Positions 26,508 to 34,524 of a DNA stretch of 64,000 nt are shown piece after piece (the first letter of the stretch is position 1; each line of letters begins with the position of its first letter). This stretch comes from an uncultured bacterium (lineage in GTDB: Bacteria; Elusimicrobiota; Elusimicrobia; Elusimicrobiales; Elusimicrobiaceae), in the NCBI GenBank assembly GCA_949296525.1, contig CASFOP010000008.1:1-64000 (forward strand). The letters run 5' to 3'. Under the pieces are notes generated by a model. That model was not told where the DNA came from and ran no database searches. It was given only the letters and a program-made list of their open reading frames with translations. The position numbers and the translations under genes are program-made.

Positions 26508-26581
26508 CAAATAACATATTGCAAAGGCTTCAAAATGCCGGCAAAACAACCCTTTATACCGGGCGGCGGGAATACATGGGA

Positions 26582-27410
26582 TTAGGGCTTATGATAAGTT
26601 ATCATGGTTACCATAAGAAACATACAGATTAACAGAGGCAGGCAAAACACTGTCCAAGCCACACGCAATCCAACAAGCCACCCCACGGCATAAGACCCCA
26701 CAAACCACGGATAAACGGCCATAAACAAAGTAATAAGGGCCTAATAACCGCCGGCCAAGTAAGCCAGGAGATCAGACAACTCATCCCCCAAACGTCCGGA
26801 TCCTAACAAGGATGCCAATACTGCGCTGATAAAAGCCAGAAAGAAATGTAAAACAAACCAGCCGGCGCATATAAGGGCCATCTGGATAGCAGGCTCCGAC
26901 ATAAAAAGACGGACAGCTGCAGTGCCTATTTTCAGGGAAAAAATACCGGGGCATGCAATCACTGCAAAGTATATAATGAGCATGCACCATAGGAAGAGTG
27001 TACGTAAACGGGATTGCAGCAGGGCCCTGACGAATTGGACAATCTGGCCACAGAGTAAAAACAATAAGAATAGGAGCAAAAAGGCGTGTATTATGATAGG
27101 AACTATACTTTCCGCTTCCTCTAACAGCGAAGAAGGGAGGGAAAGTACTACGACTATAAAAACATCACTTAAGACCGTTAGCATCAAAGTAATGTCATCC
27201 GGCCACACCATTAACAGTACGCCAATAATAGCAACTATGCAACAGAATCAACACCCGGGATTCCGGCCGTCCTGATAAAGGCTTCATCCATCTAGAAAAG
27301 CCAACGACCACGATTAGGAGCAAAACAAGAAGAACTATGCCAATAATTTTATAGCCCATCCAGGTACCATAATCTGCTATTAAAGACATGATGTCCACGC
27401 CCGAAAACAT
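26582..27410 (-). pseudogene. Broken polytopic membrane-protein gene (one frameshift, one in-frame TAG)
   Basis: Three hydrophobic pieces align on one strand. The first is an ATG-started piece at 27410 (MFSGVDIMSLIADYGTWMGY...). About 27,235 it must shift frame to continue as IVAIIGVLLMVWPDD.... That frame meets TAG at 26741-26743 after YLAGGY and then continues in the same frame for 52 codons (ALITLFMAVYPWFVG...) to a TAA at 26582. The total of 829 nt is one more than 276 codons, as expected for a single-base insertion. The intact ancestor would be about 275 residues with six or so membrane helices. The family is not recognised. A sequencing error could explain one lesion but hardly both. 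Confidence 0.7.
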
Positions 27411-27461
27411 ATTCCCTCCAAAATTCCGGCCCTACAATACAAAAAAACGGTCAAGATGATA

Positions 27462-27467
27462 TATAAT
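27462..27467 (+). promoter_or_regulatory. -10 element (TATAAT) before DUF486 gene
   Basis: A perfect TATAAT ends 8 nt before the ATG at 27476. No ribosome-binding site is seen. Confidence 0.4.
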
Positions 27468-27475
27468 ACTATATT

Positions 27476-27808
27476 ATGTGGAAACCGATTGTACTGCTTA
27501 TCTGTTCCAATTTATTCATGACCGCCGCCTGGTACGGGCATCTGAAATTCAAAAGCACGGCCCTGTGGACGGTCATTTTGGTCAGCTGGGGCATCGCGTT
27601 TTTTGAATACTGCCTGCAGGTGCCGGCCAACCGCATCGGCAGCGGGTATTTTACGGTGACACAGCTGAAAGTCATGCAGGAGGTCATTACCCTGGCCGTA
27701 TTTACGGTGTTTTCCATTTTGTATTTTCACGAGCATTTCCGCTGGAACCATCTGGCCGCGTTCTGCCTGCTGGCGGGAGCGGTGTTTTTAACCTTCAAAC
27801 AATGGTAG
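27476..27808 (+). CDS. DUF486 (DMT-superfamily) small membrane protein
   Basis: The 110-residue protein has four hydrophobic helices. FMTAAWYGHLKF, WGIAFFEYCLQVPANRIGSGYFTVTQLKVMQEVITL and LAAFCLLAGAVFLTFKQW match the DUF486 pattern throughout. These resemble small multidrug-resistance transporters, but the function is unknown. The gene overlaps nothing and is followed after 7 nt by the dCMP deaminase gene, probably co-transcribed. Confidence 0.9.
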   Translation: MWKPIVLLICSNLFMTAAWYGHLKFKSTALWTVILVSWGIAFFEYCLQVPANRIGSGYFTVTQLKVMQEVITLAVFTVFSILYFHEHFRWNHLAAFCLLAGAVFLTFKQW

Positions 27809-27815
27809 AGGTCTT

Positions 27816-28322
27816 ATGAAAAACAAACACAAACTTTTTACCCAAATGGCCGAACTCGTGGCCGGGCAGTCCACCTGCTGCCGTATGCAGGTGGGGGCCA
27901 TACTGGTCAAAGACAGCCGCGTCATCAGCATCGGCTTTAACGGCGCCCCGTCCGGCCAGGAACACTGCGAAGACCATTTCGCCCGGCTGTACGAAACGGA
28001 CTTCAAAGACCAATTCCCCAGCTATGAAGAGTTCCGCGCCAGCCGCACATTTTACGACGCACACGGCAAATGGTCCATTGAAAACGAACTGCACGCGGAA
28101 CAAAACGCCATTTTGTTCGCGGCCAAAAACGGCATTTCCACCGCGGGCAGCACGCTGTATGTAACGTATTCGCCGTGCGTACACTGTGCCAAAGTGATTA
28201 TCACGGCAGGCATTGTGCGCGTGTTTTACAAACATCTCTATGACCGCAGCCAGGACGGCCTGATACTGCTGAACAAAAACGGCATTGAATGCCGCCAGCT
28301 GACGGAACGGGAACTGGCCTAA
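27816..28322 (+). CDS. dCMP deaminase family protein
   Basis: The 168-residue zinc enzyme has HAEQNAILFAAKNG (zinc His and catalytic Glu) and SPCVHCAKVIITAGI (two zinc Cys). The N-terminal STCCRMQVGAILVKDSRVISIGFNGAPSG is typical of dCMP deaminases and ComEB. It converts dCMP to dUMP, feeding thymidylate synthesis. A GAGGT site precedes the ATG. In Firmicutes the homologue lies in competence operons, but nothing here suggests that. Confidence 0.92.
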   Translation: MKNKHKLFTQMAELVAGQSTCCRMQVGAILVKDSRVISIGFNGAPSGQEHCEDHFARLYETDFKDQFPSYEEFRASRTFYDAHGKWSIENELHAEQNAILFAAKNGISTAGSTLYVTYSPCVHCAKVIITAGIVRVFYKHLYDRSQDGLILLNKNGIECRQLTERELA

Positions 28323-28333
28323 ACACCCCGCCC

Positions 28334-28486
28334 AGGCGCCTAAAACGCGTTTAGAGCGGTTTGCGCGCGGGGGGATATTTTTTACTTTACAAGTAAAATT
28401 TATCAAAAAAAATACACGCCCTTTTAAATACCCCGCCCCAAAAAGGCGGGGTTTTTCGGATAGCACAGATAAATATTGTCAGCGGT
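28334..28486. repeat. Copy 1 of an intergenic element, with bidirectional terminator
   Basis: Sequence from GCGCCTAAAAcGCGTTTAGAGCGG to the ankyrin stop recurs beside the second ankyrin gene (30115-30285). Inside it, CCCCGCC/GGCGGGG at 28431-28451 with T5 is a terminator for the deaminase gene and, read the other way, for the ankyrin gene. A partial TTTACTT/AAGTAAA hairpin lies at 28381-28397. Confidence 0.75.
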
Positions 28487-29868
28487 TATTTTTTGGCCCC
28501 GTACTCCTGCAGCAGGCGGACAATGTCCGTGTGGCCTTTTTCGCGGGCCGCTTTTAAGGCCGTAAAGCCGCTTTTACTCACGGCATTGGGGTTGGCTTTT
28601 GCCTCTAACAGTATTTTTACTATATCTGTATTTCCTTCTTCACTGGCCGTCATTAAAACATTCCAACCATAGTCATTGGCCACATCAGGATTTGCTCCAG
28701 CCTGTAACAATATTTTTACAACCTCCGTTTTTCTGGAAACAGTAGCACTCATTAAGGCGCCGGACACGATATCAGGCTCTGTTCCCGCCTGTAACAATAT
28801 TTTCACCACATCAGCCTGCCCTGCAGCACAGGCAAGCCCTAAGGCCGTGTAGCCCGTATGAGTCTCTGCGTTGACATCCGCTCCGGCCTGTAACAACAGT
28901 TTTACGGTCTCTGTGGCACCGTAATGGCTAGCTTGCATTAAGGCCGTTTCGCCAAATATATTCGCCACGTTGGGATTGGCTTTGGCCTCCAATAACATTT
29001 TTACAATCTCCGGGTACCGTACAGCTTTTCGTAATGCCGTTTCTCCTTCTTTATCTTCTATATTAGGATCTGCTCCTGCCTCCAATAATTGTTTGACAAT
29101 TCCCACAGAGCCTTTCTCAGCAGAAGACAGCAGTGTTTCCGTGTATCGGATCATGTCGGCAATGCGCCCGTATCCGCGATGGCGGACGCTATCTTCAATG
29201 AAGGGGTCATATGCTCCCGCCTGCAACAGCGCTTTTACCACATCTGCATGGCCACGCCAAGCGGCTTGCTTTAAAGGGGTTGATCCTGCGCTGGTGGCCA
29301 CATTTGGCTTGGCTCCCGCCTGTAACAATACTTTTACGACTTCGGCGTGTCCCTCTTGGCTGGCCACGGTCAAAGCCGTCCAGGACTGTTCATCCAATAC
29401 ATTGGGATCCGCTCCGGCCTGTAACAACAGCTTTACGGCCTCCACGGCCCCGCGATAGCCTGCCCTCATCAGGGCCGTCTTGCCCTGCTTGTCCGCAGCA
29501 TTGGGGTCGGAACCGGCATCCAACAGTATTTTCACGCTTTCCGCATCTCCAAAAGCACTGGCCAGCATTAAAGCCGTTTCGCCAAACTTATTCACCGCAC
29601 GGAGATTGGCTTTGGCCTCCAATAACATTTTTATGATATCTGCAAGCCCGAGCTGTGCGGCCGCCATCAAAACCGTCATCCCGTCCGGCCCAAATACATT
29701 GGGGTTGGCTCCGGCGTCCAGCAATATTTTGGCAATCTCAGCATCCCCTTTTTGGACAGCCAACCTTAATGCATGCTTCAGCATATTGGGATGCTCTCCC
29801 GTTTCTAATAACTGTTTAACGGTTTCTGTCTGCCCTTCCTCAACGGCTTGTATTAATGTTTCTGCCAT
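28486..29868 (-). CDS. Ankyrin-repeat protein, apparently cytosolic
   Basis: The 460-residue protein is built of about thirteen 33-residue ankyrin repeats (pattern G-TALM-A---G-ADIVKLLLQAGANPN). One irregular segment around residues 225-255 breaks the run. There is no signal peptide or membrane segment. Ankyrin repeats are protein-binding scaffolds; in host-associated bacteria some are effectors, but no secretion signal is visible. The ATG at 29868 has AGGAG at proper distance; the frame is open 12 codons further. The last ~18 codons and the downstream DNA are nearly identical to those of the next ankyrin gene, showing recent duplication or conversion. Confidence 0.9.
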   Translation of the reverse strand: MAETLIQAVEEGQTETVKQLLETGEHPNMLKHALRLAVQKGDAEIAKILLDAGANPNVFGPDGMTVLMAAAQLGLADIIKMLLEAKANLRAVNKFGETALMLASAFGDAESVKILLDAGSDPNAADKQGKTALMRAGYRGAVEAVKLLLQAGADPNVLDEQSWTALTVASQEGHAEVVKVLLQAGAKPNVATSAGSTPLKQAAWRGHADVVKALLQAGAYDPFIEDSVRHRGYGRIADMIRYTETLLSSAEKGSVGIVKQLLEAGADPNIEDKEGETALRKAVRYPEIVKMLLEAKANPNVANIFGETALMQASHYGATETVKLLLQAGADVNAETHTGYTALGLACAAGQADVVKILLQAGTEPDIVSGALMSATVSRKTEVVKILLQAGANPDVANDYGWNVLMTASEEGNTDIVKILLEAKANPNAVSKSGFTALKAAREKGHTDIVRLLQEYGAKK

Positions 29869-30285
29869 TTTATGACTCCTTATTAATAATATTTCAAACA
29901 GCAATTTTTCCGGCTATATCCCGGGGGCCCGCCATGGCCCCCCGATGCCTTTGAGCAGGCTCACCCCTGTCCGCTTCAGAAAACGCGGCCCGAATTAACG
30001 AAAGGGCAATATTCCCTTCCACCAAAAGCAACTGGCAACGGCGCTTTTATTACCTGCATTATTTGCAAATTAAAATACCGGTATCCCATATTGCCGGAAC
30101 AGCTTACATTAAAAGCGCCTAAAATGCGTTTAGAGCGGTTTTTCCGCAGGGGGGTCATTTTTTTGATAAATTTTACTTGTAAGTAAAATTTATCAAAAAA
30201 AAAAAACACAATACAAGCCCTTTTAAAAACCCCGGTCAGGAAAGCGGGGCTTTCGCGGATGATACAGATAAATATTTTCAGCGGT
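29869..30285. repeat. Intergenic stretch with copy 2 of the ankyrin-downstream element and a long palindrome
   Basis: No gene is visible. GGCGCTTTTA (30040-30049) pairs with TAAAAGCGCC (30110-30119). From 30115 the sequence parallels copy 1. At 30165-30194 there is a perfect 14-bp inverted repeat (GATAAATTTTACTT, GT, AAGTAAAATTTATC). At 30230-30249 CCCCG/CGGGG with T-rich flank on the minus strand terminates the second ankyrin gene. Confidence 0.7.
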
Positions 30286-31191
30286 TTATTTTTTGGCCCC
30301 GTACTCCTGCAGCAGGCGGACAATGTCCGTGTGGCCTTTTTTCTCAGCCAGCACCAAGGCTGTAACGTCATTATCTGCCGAAGCATTTACATGGGCTCCC
30401 GCCTGCAATAATAACCTCACAACGTCCACATGGCCGTTTTGGCTGGCCATCATCAAAGCGGTCCCTCCGTCCATTTCCGAAGCATCTGCTTTGGAGGGGT
30501 TGCGTAATACCGATCTTATAAGATTGGAGGGGCTTCCAAGGGTTTCTATCAAAGCCAATTTTTTATCTTTTTTTATCGAGGCATTCACATTGGCCCCCGC
30601 CTGCAACAATATTTTTACAACGTCGGTATGGCCGTTTCTGCTGGCCCACATTAAGGCCGTACCACCTTCACTTTCCGCCGCATTCACATGGGCTCCCGCC
30701 CGCAACAATATCCTCACCATATCGGTGAGGCCATTTGCGCTGGCAAACATCAACGCCGTCCAGCCATTATTGTCCGCCACATTTACATTGGCTCCCGCTT
30801 GTAATAACAATCTCACAATGCCGGTATGGCCTTTGTGGACGGCTAATAATAAAGCCGTATCTCCGCCATCCGCCGCCGCATTTACATTGGCCCGCGCCCG
30901 TAACAACAATCGCACAATGTCGGTGTGGCCGTTTTGGCTGGCCCACATTAAGGGCGTAGTACCATTACTCTCCGATACATTTACATCAACCCCCGCCGCC
31001 AGCCCACCCGGCCCTAACAAACGTTCCGCTTCCAGTGTACGGCCTTCTTTACAAGCCTCCAGAAATCTCCGGTCGGGCTCTGACAGGTTTGAGAGATACC
31101 CGGCGTTTGCCGGCTGATAAACCGGCAACATTATACCTATGGCAATCAACAAATTTAACATCAACCGCTTCATAATTTTGCTTTTTTCCAT
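30286..31191 (-). CDS. Secreted ankyrin-repeat protein
   Basis: The 301-residue protein has an N-terminal signal peptide (hydrophobic LMLNLLIAIGIMLPVY, cleavage about ANAG) followed by seven to eight ankyrin repeats (for example GGDTALLLAVHKGHTGIVRLLLQAGANVN). One repeat is expanded near residues 205-235. It should be periplasmic or exported, unlike its longer neighbour. AGGA precedes the ATG at 31191. The 3' end duplicates that of the other ankyrin gene (both end GHTDIVRLLQEYGAKK), while the rest differs. Confidence 0.9.
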   Translation of the reverse strand: MEKSKIMKRLMLNLLIAIGIMLPVYQPANAGYLSNLSEPDRRFLEACKEGRTLEAERLLGPGGLAAGVDVNVSESNGTTPLMWASQNGHTDIVRLLLRARANVNAAADGGDTALLLAVHKGHTGIVRLLLQAGANVNVADNNGWTALMFASANGLTDMVRILLRAGAHVNAAESEGGTALMWASRNGHTDVVKILLQAGANVNASIKKDKKLALIETLGSPSNLIRSVLRNPSKADASEMDGGTALMMASQNGHVDVVRLLLQAGAHVNASADNDVTALVLAEKKGHTDIVRLLQEYGAKK

Positions 31192-31226
31192 TTTTTTCCT
31201 TTTTTCCCGGAAGGAGCGTTTTTTAA

Positions 31227-31279
31227 TTTATCAAAAGCACAAGCCCTTTTAAAAAACCCCGGCCGGGAAAGCGGGGGTT
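31227..31279 (-). terminator. Copy 3 of the downstream element, terminator of the sugar-kinase gene
   Basis: ATTTATCAAAA, then CAAGCCCTTTTAAAAA, then CCCCG/CGGGG (31257-31276) repeats the end of the element found after both ankyrin genes. On the minus strand the hairpin is followed by a T-rich run. Confidence 0.7.
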
Positions 31280-31289
31280 TGGGCGGGTG

Positions 31290-32195
31290 CTAAATAATGC
31301 GCGCTTTTTGCAGGTTATCCAGCACTTCATCACTCAAAGGGGCCAGGGTGTCCGGCTCACAGCAAACGCAACAGGCGGCGCGGTTGGCCTCTTCGTTTAC
31401 GGCCTGTAAATCCGCCCCGTTTAACAAGCCAAGACACAATACAGCGCTAAACGCTTCCCCGCTGCCGGATGTATTGACAAACTGATCGGCATAGAATCCG
31501 CAGCATTCATATATTTTTTCTCTTCCGATCAGAAGGCTTCCTTCTTCCCCGCGGGTAAAAGCCACCAAACGCAATGAGGGGAAATGTCCCAGCAGAGTCC
31601 GCGCCACGTGCTCGGCCCCGGCACCGTCCATCCCCAGCCAGCGCCCCACGACGGGGAGCTCCGAACGGCTGAATTTGGCCACCGTCGCGCGGGAAAAAGA
31701 CTGCTCCAGCACTTCGGAAGAATAATACGGATAGCGCAAATGCAAATCAAAGAAACGCAGGGTGTCGGGGGAGGTGTAATCCAGGAATTGATATATGGTT
31801 TTGCGGGACTCTTCACTGCGTTGGGCCAATGTACCGTAAATAACGCCGTCCGTGCCCTGCGCCAGCGAAGCCAGCGCCGGGCCCCAACGCAAATGATCCC
31901 AGGCAACGTCTTCCAAAAAATGGTAAGAGGCTTTGCCGTTCTCATCATAATGAACCCGCGCCTCTCCGGTGGGGAAATCAGGCAAGACACTTACATGCTC
32001 TAAGGATAAATGGTGCGCGCGCAGCTCTTTTTGAATATGGCTTCCATGCTCATCCTGACCGATAGAAGACAGCAAAGCGCTACTGGCACCCAGCTCGGAA
32101 CAATACCACGCCGCACATGCAGGCGCACCGCCCAGCCGCACTTCCGTAGGGCATAAATCCAACAATACTTCACCTATTGCCGTAATATTGAGCAT
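31290..32195 (-). CDS. PfkB-family sugar kinase (fructokinase-like) with atypical catalytic loop
   Basis: The 301-residue protein has the ribokinase fold: GEVLLDLCP, EVRLGGAPACAAWYCSELGA (substrate site) and IGQDEHGS. The C-terminal signature is VNTSGSGEAFSAVL instead of VDTTGAGDxF. The catalytic Asp is Glu and the first Asp is Asn. Glu could still act as base, but activity or substrate may be altered. Phosphorylation of fructose or a similar sugar or nucleoside is the family role. A GGAG site precedes the start. It is a single gene with its own terminator. Confidence 0.8.
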   Translation of the reverse strand: MLNITAIGEVLLDLCPTEVRLGGAPACAAWYCSELGASSALLSSIGQDEHGSHIQKELRAHHLSLEHVSVLPDFPTGEARVHYDENGKASYHFLEDVAWDHLRWGPALASLAQGTDGVIYGTLAQRSEESRKTIYQFLDYTSPDTLRFFDLHLRYPYYSSEVLEQSFSRATVAKFSRSELPVVGRWLGMDGAGAEHVARTLLGHFPSLRLVAFTRGEEGSLLIGREKIYECCGFYADQFVNTSGSGEAFSAVLCLGLLNGADLQAVNEEANRAACCVCCEPDTLAPLSDEVLDNLQKARII

Positions 32196-32286
32196 AAAGA
32201 AATTCTCCGAACTCTTTTAACATACAATATTTCAAAAAAGTACGCAATCAAGCAGAACAAAACTTTTCAAATTTTTGTTTTTTTAC

Positions 32287-32292
32287 TATAAT
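32287..32292 (+). promoter_or_regulatory. -10 element (TATAAT) of a leaderless TPR gene
   Basis: TATAAT ends 7 nt before the ATG at 32300. TTTTCA 17 bp upstream (32264-32269) may be the -35. Confidence 0.45.
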
Positions 32293-32299
32293 AAAACAT

Positions 32300-32947
32300 A
32301 TGCAAAACACGAATAATAACCAAGAAACGCTCTCCGCAGCCATTTCCAAATTTATAGACCTCTGCAAAGCCCATAAAAAGCCCTTGCTGATCATATTGAT
32401 TGCCGTTATTGTAGCGGCAGGGGGGATTTCGGGGTATATTTCCCACCGCAAAAGCACCCTGCAAAATTCCTGGGCCCGTTTTTATGATGCCCAGCTGGCT
32501 CTATTGTCCCAGGGACAGGAGTCGGGTTTTGCCGCCTTTGACCAGTTAAATGAAACGTATCCGGACACGGATGCCGCATATTACGGCAAACTTATGCAGG
32601 CGGATTTGTTGTTTACGGAAGAAAACTTCGCCCAAGCGGAAGATATTTATAAATCCCTGCTGAACGCCAAAAACCCGCAGGTGCGCGCCATTGCCGCTGT
32701 ATCTTTGGGAGGGGCTCAGCAGGCCGTGAAAGATTATGAAGGCTCCGTTGCCACCATGCAAAGTTTCATTGCGGCCAACCCGACCAGCTTTGCATTGCCG
32801 CAGGCTTATTTCACGCTGGCCTTAAGCCAGGAGCTCTCCGGCGATAAAGCCGCCGCGCTGGAAACCTACAAAAAACTGCTGGAAGATTACACCCAAACCT
32901 ACTTTGGGGTATTTGCCAAAGATAAAATCAGCCAGTTAAGCAAATAA
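32300..32947 (+). CDS. Membrane-anchored TPR protein (YfgM-like)
   Basis: The 215-residue protein has an N-terminal cytosolic stretch, one transmembrane helix (about 28-48, LLIILIAVIVAAGGISGYI), then tetratricopeptide repeats (AAYYGKLMQADLLFTEENFAQAEDIY, SFALPQAYFTLALSQELSGDKAAALETYKKLL). Topology and size match YfgM, a periplasmic ancillary factor of the Sec translocon and chaperones. The bamB/der neighbours usual for yfgM are absent, so the assignment is by architecture only. A clean terminator follows. Confidence 0.75.
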   Translation: MQNTNNNQETLSAAISKFIDLCKAHKKPLLIILIAVIVAAGGISGYISHRKSTLQNSWARFYDAQLALLSQGQESGFAAFDQLNETYPDTDAAYYGKLMQADLLFTEENFAQAEDIYKSLLNAKNPQVRAIAAVSLGGAQQAVKDYEGSVATMQSFIAANPTSFALPQAYFTLALSQELSGDKAAALETYKKLLEDYTQTYFGVFAKDKISQLSK

Positions 32948-32950
32948 ATT

Positions 32951-32987
32951 TTCTCCCTTTCCGCCCAAACGGAAAGGGAGAATTGTT
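32951..32987 (+). terminator. Terminator after TPR gene
   Basis: A perfect 13-bp stem TTCTCCCTTTCCG/CGGAAAGGGAGAA with a 6-nt loop is followed by TTGTTT. Confidence 0.85.
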
Positions 32988-33031
32988 TACAGCCTCACCC
33001 GGACGTACAACCCAACACAAGGATCCCCCTC

Positions 33032-34270
33032 ATGCAAAAAACATTAAAAACGCTAGCCGTATTGTTGTTGCCGTTGTTGTTCTGCGCCGACGTACAGGGC
33101 GCGGGCTTTGCGCTGTATGAATACAGCGCCCGCAGCACCGCCATGGGCGGCGCGGCCATGGCCAACGGAGCCGAACCGGCCTCGTTGGCTACAAACCCCG
33201 CATTGATTACCGAACTGGAAGGAACGCAAGCCCAGCTGGGACTGACGGTGGTCAGCGCTGACGCCACTACGACAGTGGCGGGCAATTCCCGTTCTCTGAA
33301 AAGCGATACATGGTACTTGCCAAACTTTTTTATCACCCATAAATGGAGCGAGCAGGTATCCTTCGGGCTGGGCGGTTTTTCCCGCTACGGCCTAGGCGGT
33401 GAATATGAAAACCCGGTGGAAAGCTGGCCGGGCAGCAATCTGGCCTATAAAGTAAAACTGGAAACTTTCTCTTTTACGCCGACGATTGCCGTCAAGGCCA
33501 ATGATGAGCTATCCCTGGCCATGGGGCTGGAGGCCATGGTCATCGGTTTTACACAAAACTCTTTTTTTAATTTGGGTACCGGGGCCGGCCCTTATGAAAT
33601 CAGCGGCAGCGGCGTGAGCTGGGGGGGAAATTTCTCCCTGGTTTATAAACCGTTATGGGCCGAAAAATGGGCTTTCGGCGCCATGTACCGCTCCAAAGTG
33701 AAACAAAATTTAAACGGACGCATTGACGCCGGGAACAACCAATATACGGCCCTGAACATCAAAAGCGGCGACGCGGAAGGCTCCATATCCCTGCCGGACA
33801 GCATTTCCGCGGGGCTGTCTTTCCGCCCGTCGGATAAATGGGTGCTGGAAGCCGGCATTGTGGGCACATTCTGGAGCGCCTATGACCAAATCTTAATCCA
33901 ATATAAGGATACGTTAGGCCCCTTGCAAAGCCCGTTCATTTACAACCAGAAAAAATACAAAGATACTTACCGCATTAACTTCGGTACGCAATACCGCCTG
34001 ACGCCCAACTGGGCCGTGCGCGCCGGATATGTATTTGACAAATCCCCTATTAACAGCCATGAAATGGATACGCTGGTGCCGGTGGATGACCGCCATATTG
34101 CCAGCATAGGCGTGGGGTACGCCACCGATACCTGGAGCGTGGACTTTGCTTATGCCCATATTTTCAGCAAAGATTTAAGCGGCCGCTCCGAGCAGTTTGA
34201 AAGTATCCCGGTCAAATATACCGACGGAAAGAGCGATATGTTTGCGCTGACGGTGGGGTATAAATTCTAA
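33032..34270 (+). CDS. FadL/OmpP1-family outer-membrane transport protein
   Basis: The 412-residue protein has a signal peptide to about VQGAG. The mature start GFALYEYSARSTAMGGAAMANGAEPASLATNPA is the FadL N-terminal hatch pattern with the NPA motif, followed by about fourteen beta-strands and a C-terminal YKF. It should pass long-chain fatty acids or other hydrophobic molecules through the outer membrane. AAGGAT upstream of the ATG is a weak ribosome-binding site. A terminator ends the unit. Confidence 0.9.
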   Translation: MQKTLKTLAVLLLPLLFCADVQGAGFALYEYSARSTAMGGAAMANGAEPASLATNPALITELEGTQAQLGLTVVSADATTTVAGNSRSLKSDTWYLPNFFITHKWSEQVSFGLGGFSRYGLGGEYENPVESWPGSNLAYKVKLETFSFTPTIAVKANDELSLAMGLEAMVIGFTQNSFFNLGTGAGPYEISGSGVSWGGNFSLVYKPLWAEKWAFGAMYRSKVKQNLNGRIDAGNNQYTALNIKSGDAEGSISLPDSISAGLSFRPSDKWVLEAGIVGTFWSAYDQILIQYKDTLGPLQSPFIYNQKKYKDTYRINFGTQYRLTPNWAVRAGYVFDKSPINSHEMDTLVPVDDRHIASIGVGYATDTWSVDFAYAHIFSKDLSGRSEQFESIPVKYTDGKSDMFALTVGYKF

Positions 34271-34284
34271 ATTCCAAATCACCT

Positions 34285-34317
34285 AAAAAGCCGCCCTATA
34301 CAGGGCGGCTTTTTTTA
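34285..34317 (+). terminator. Terminator after fadL-like gene
   Basis: A 13-bp stem AAAAAGCCGCCCT/AGGGCGGCTTTTT with a 4-nt loop and a T-run. Confidence 0.9.
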
Positions 34318-34351
34318 CAAAACCCGCAAAAACGGGGGATATTTTTTGCCT

Positions 34352-34420
34352 TTACTTCCGGGCCCCGTATTGCTGAAGCAGCCGGACAATGTCGCCGTGG
34401 CCTTCTTGGCGGGCCAACAT
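34352..34420 (-). pseudogene. 3' remnant of a third ankyrin-repeat gene
   Basis: The minus strand reads ...ARQEGHGDIVRLLQQYGARK then TAA, almost the same as the C-termini of the two ankyrin proteins (GHTDIVRLLQEYGAKK). An in-frame stop lies directly upstream of the visible 22 codons, so the rest of the gene is lost. DNA just after the stop (GGGGGATATTTTTT) matches a motif in the element downstream of the first ankyrin gene at 28367-28382. Confidence 0.75.
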
Positions 34421-34524
34421 TTACGAACGCTCTTCCCTTGCAGATCATAATATTTATATTTACCCACGCTTTGTAACCGTTCCGTCCACGCCAAAAGACG
34501 GGGATTTTAACAGGATATTGGGTG

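Noticed and set aside
29976-30386. 136-codon minus-strand open frame between the ankyrin genes
   Set aside because: It runs out of phase through the end of the second ankyrin gene and the palindrome; product is not protein-like.
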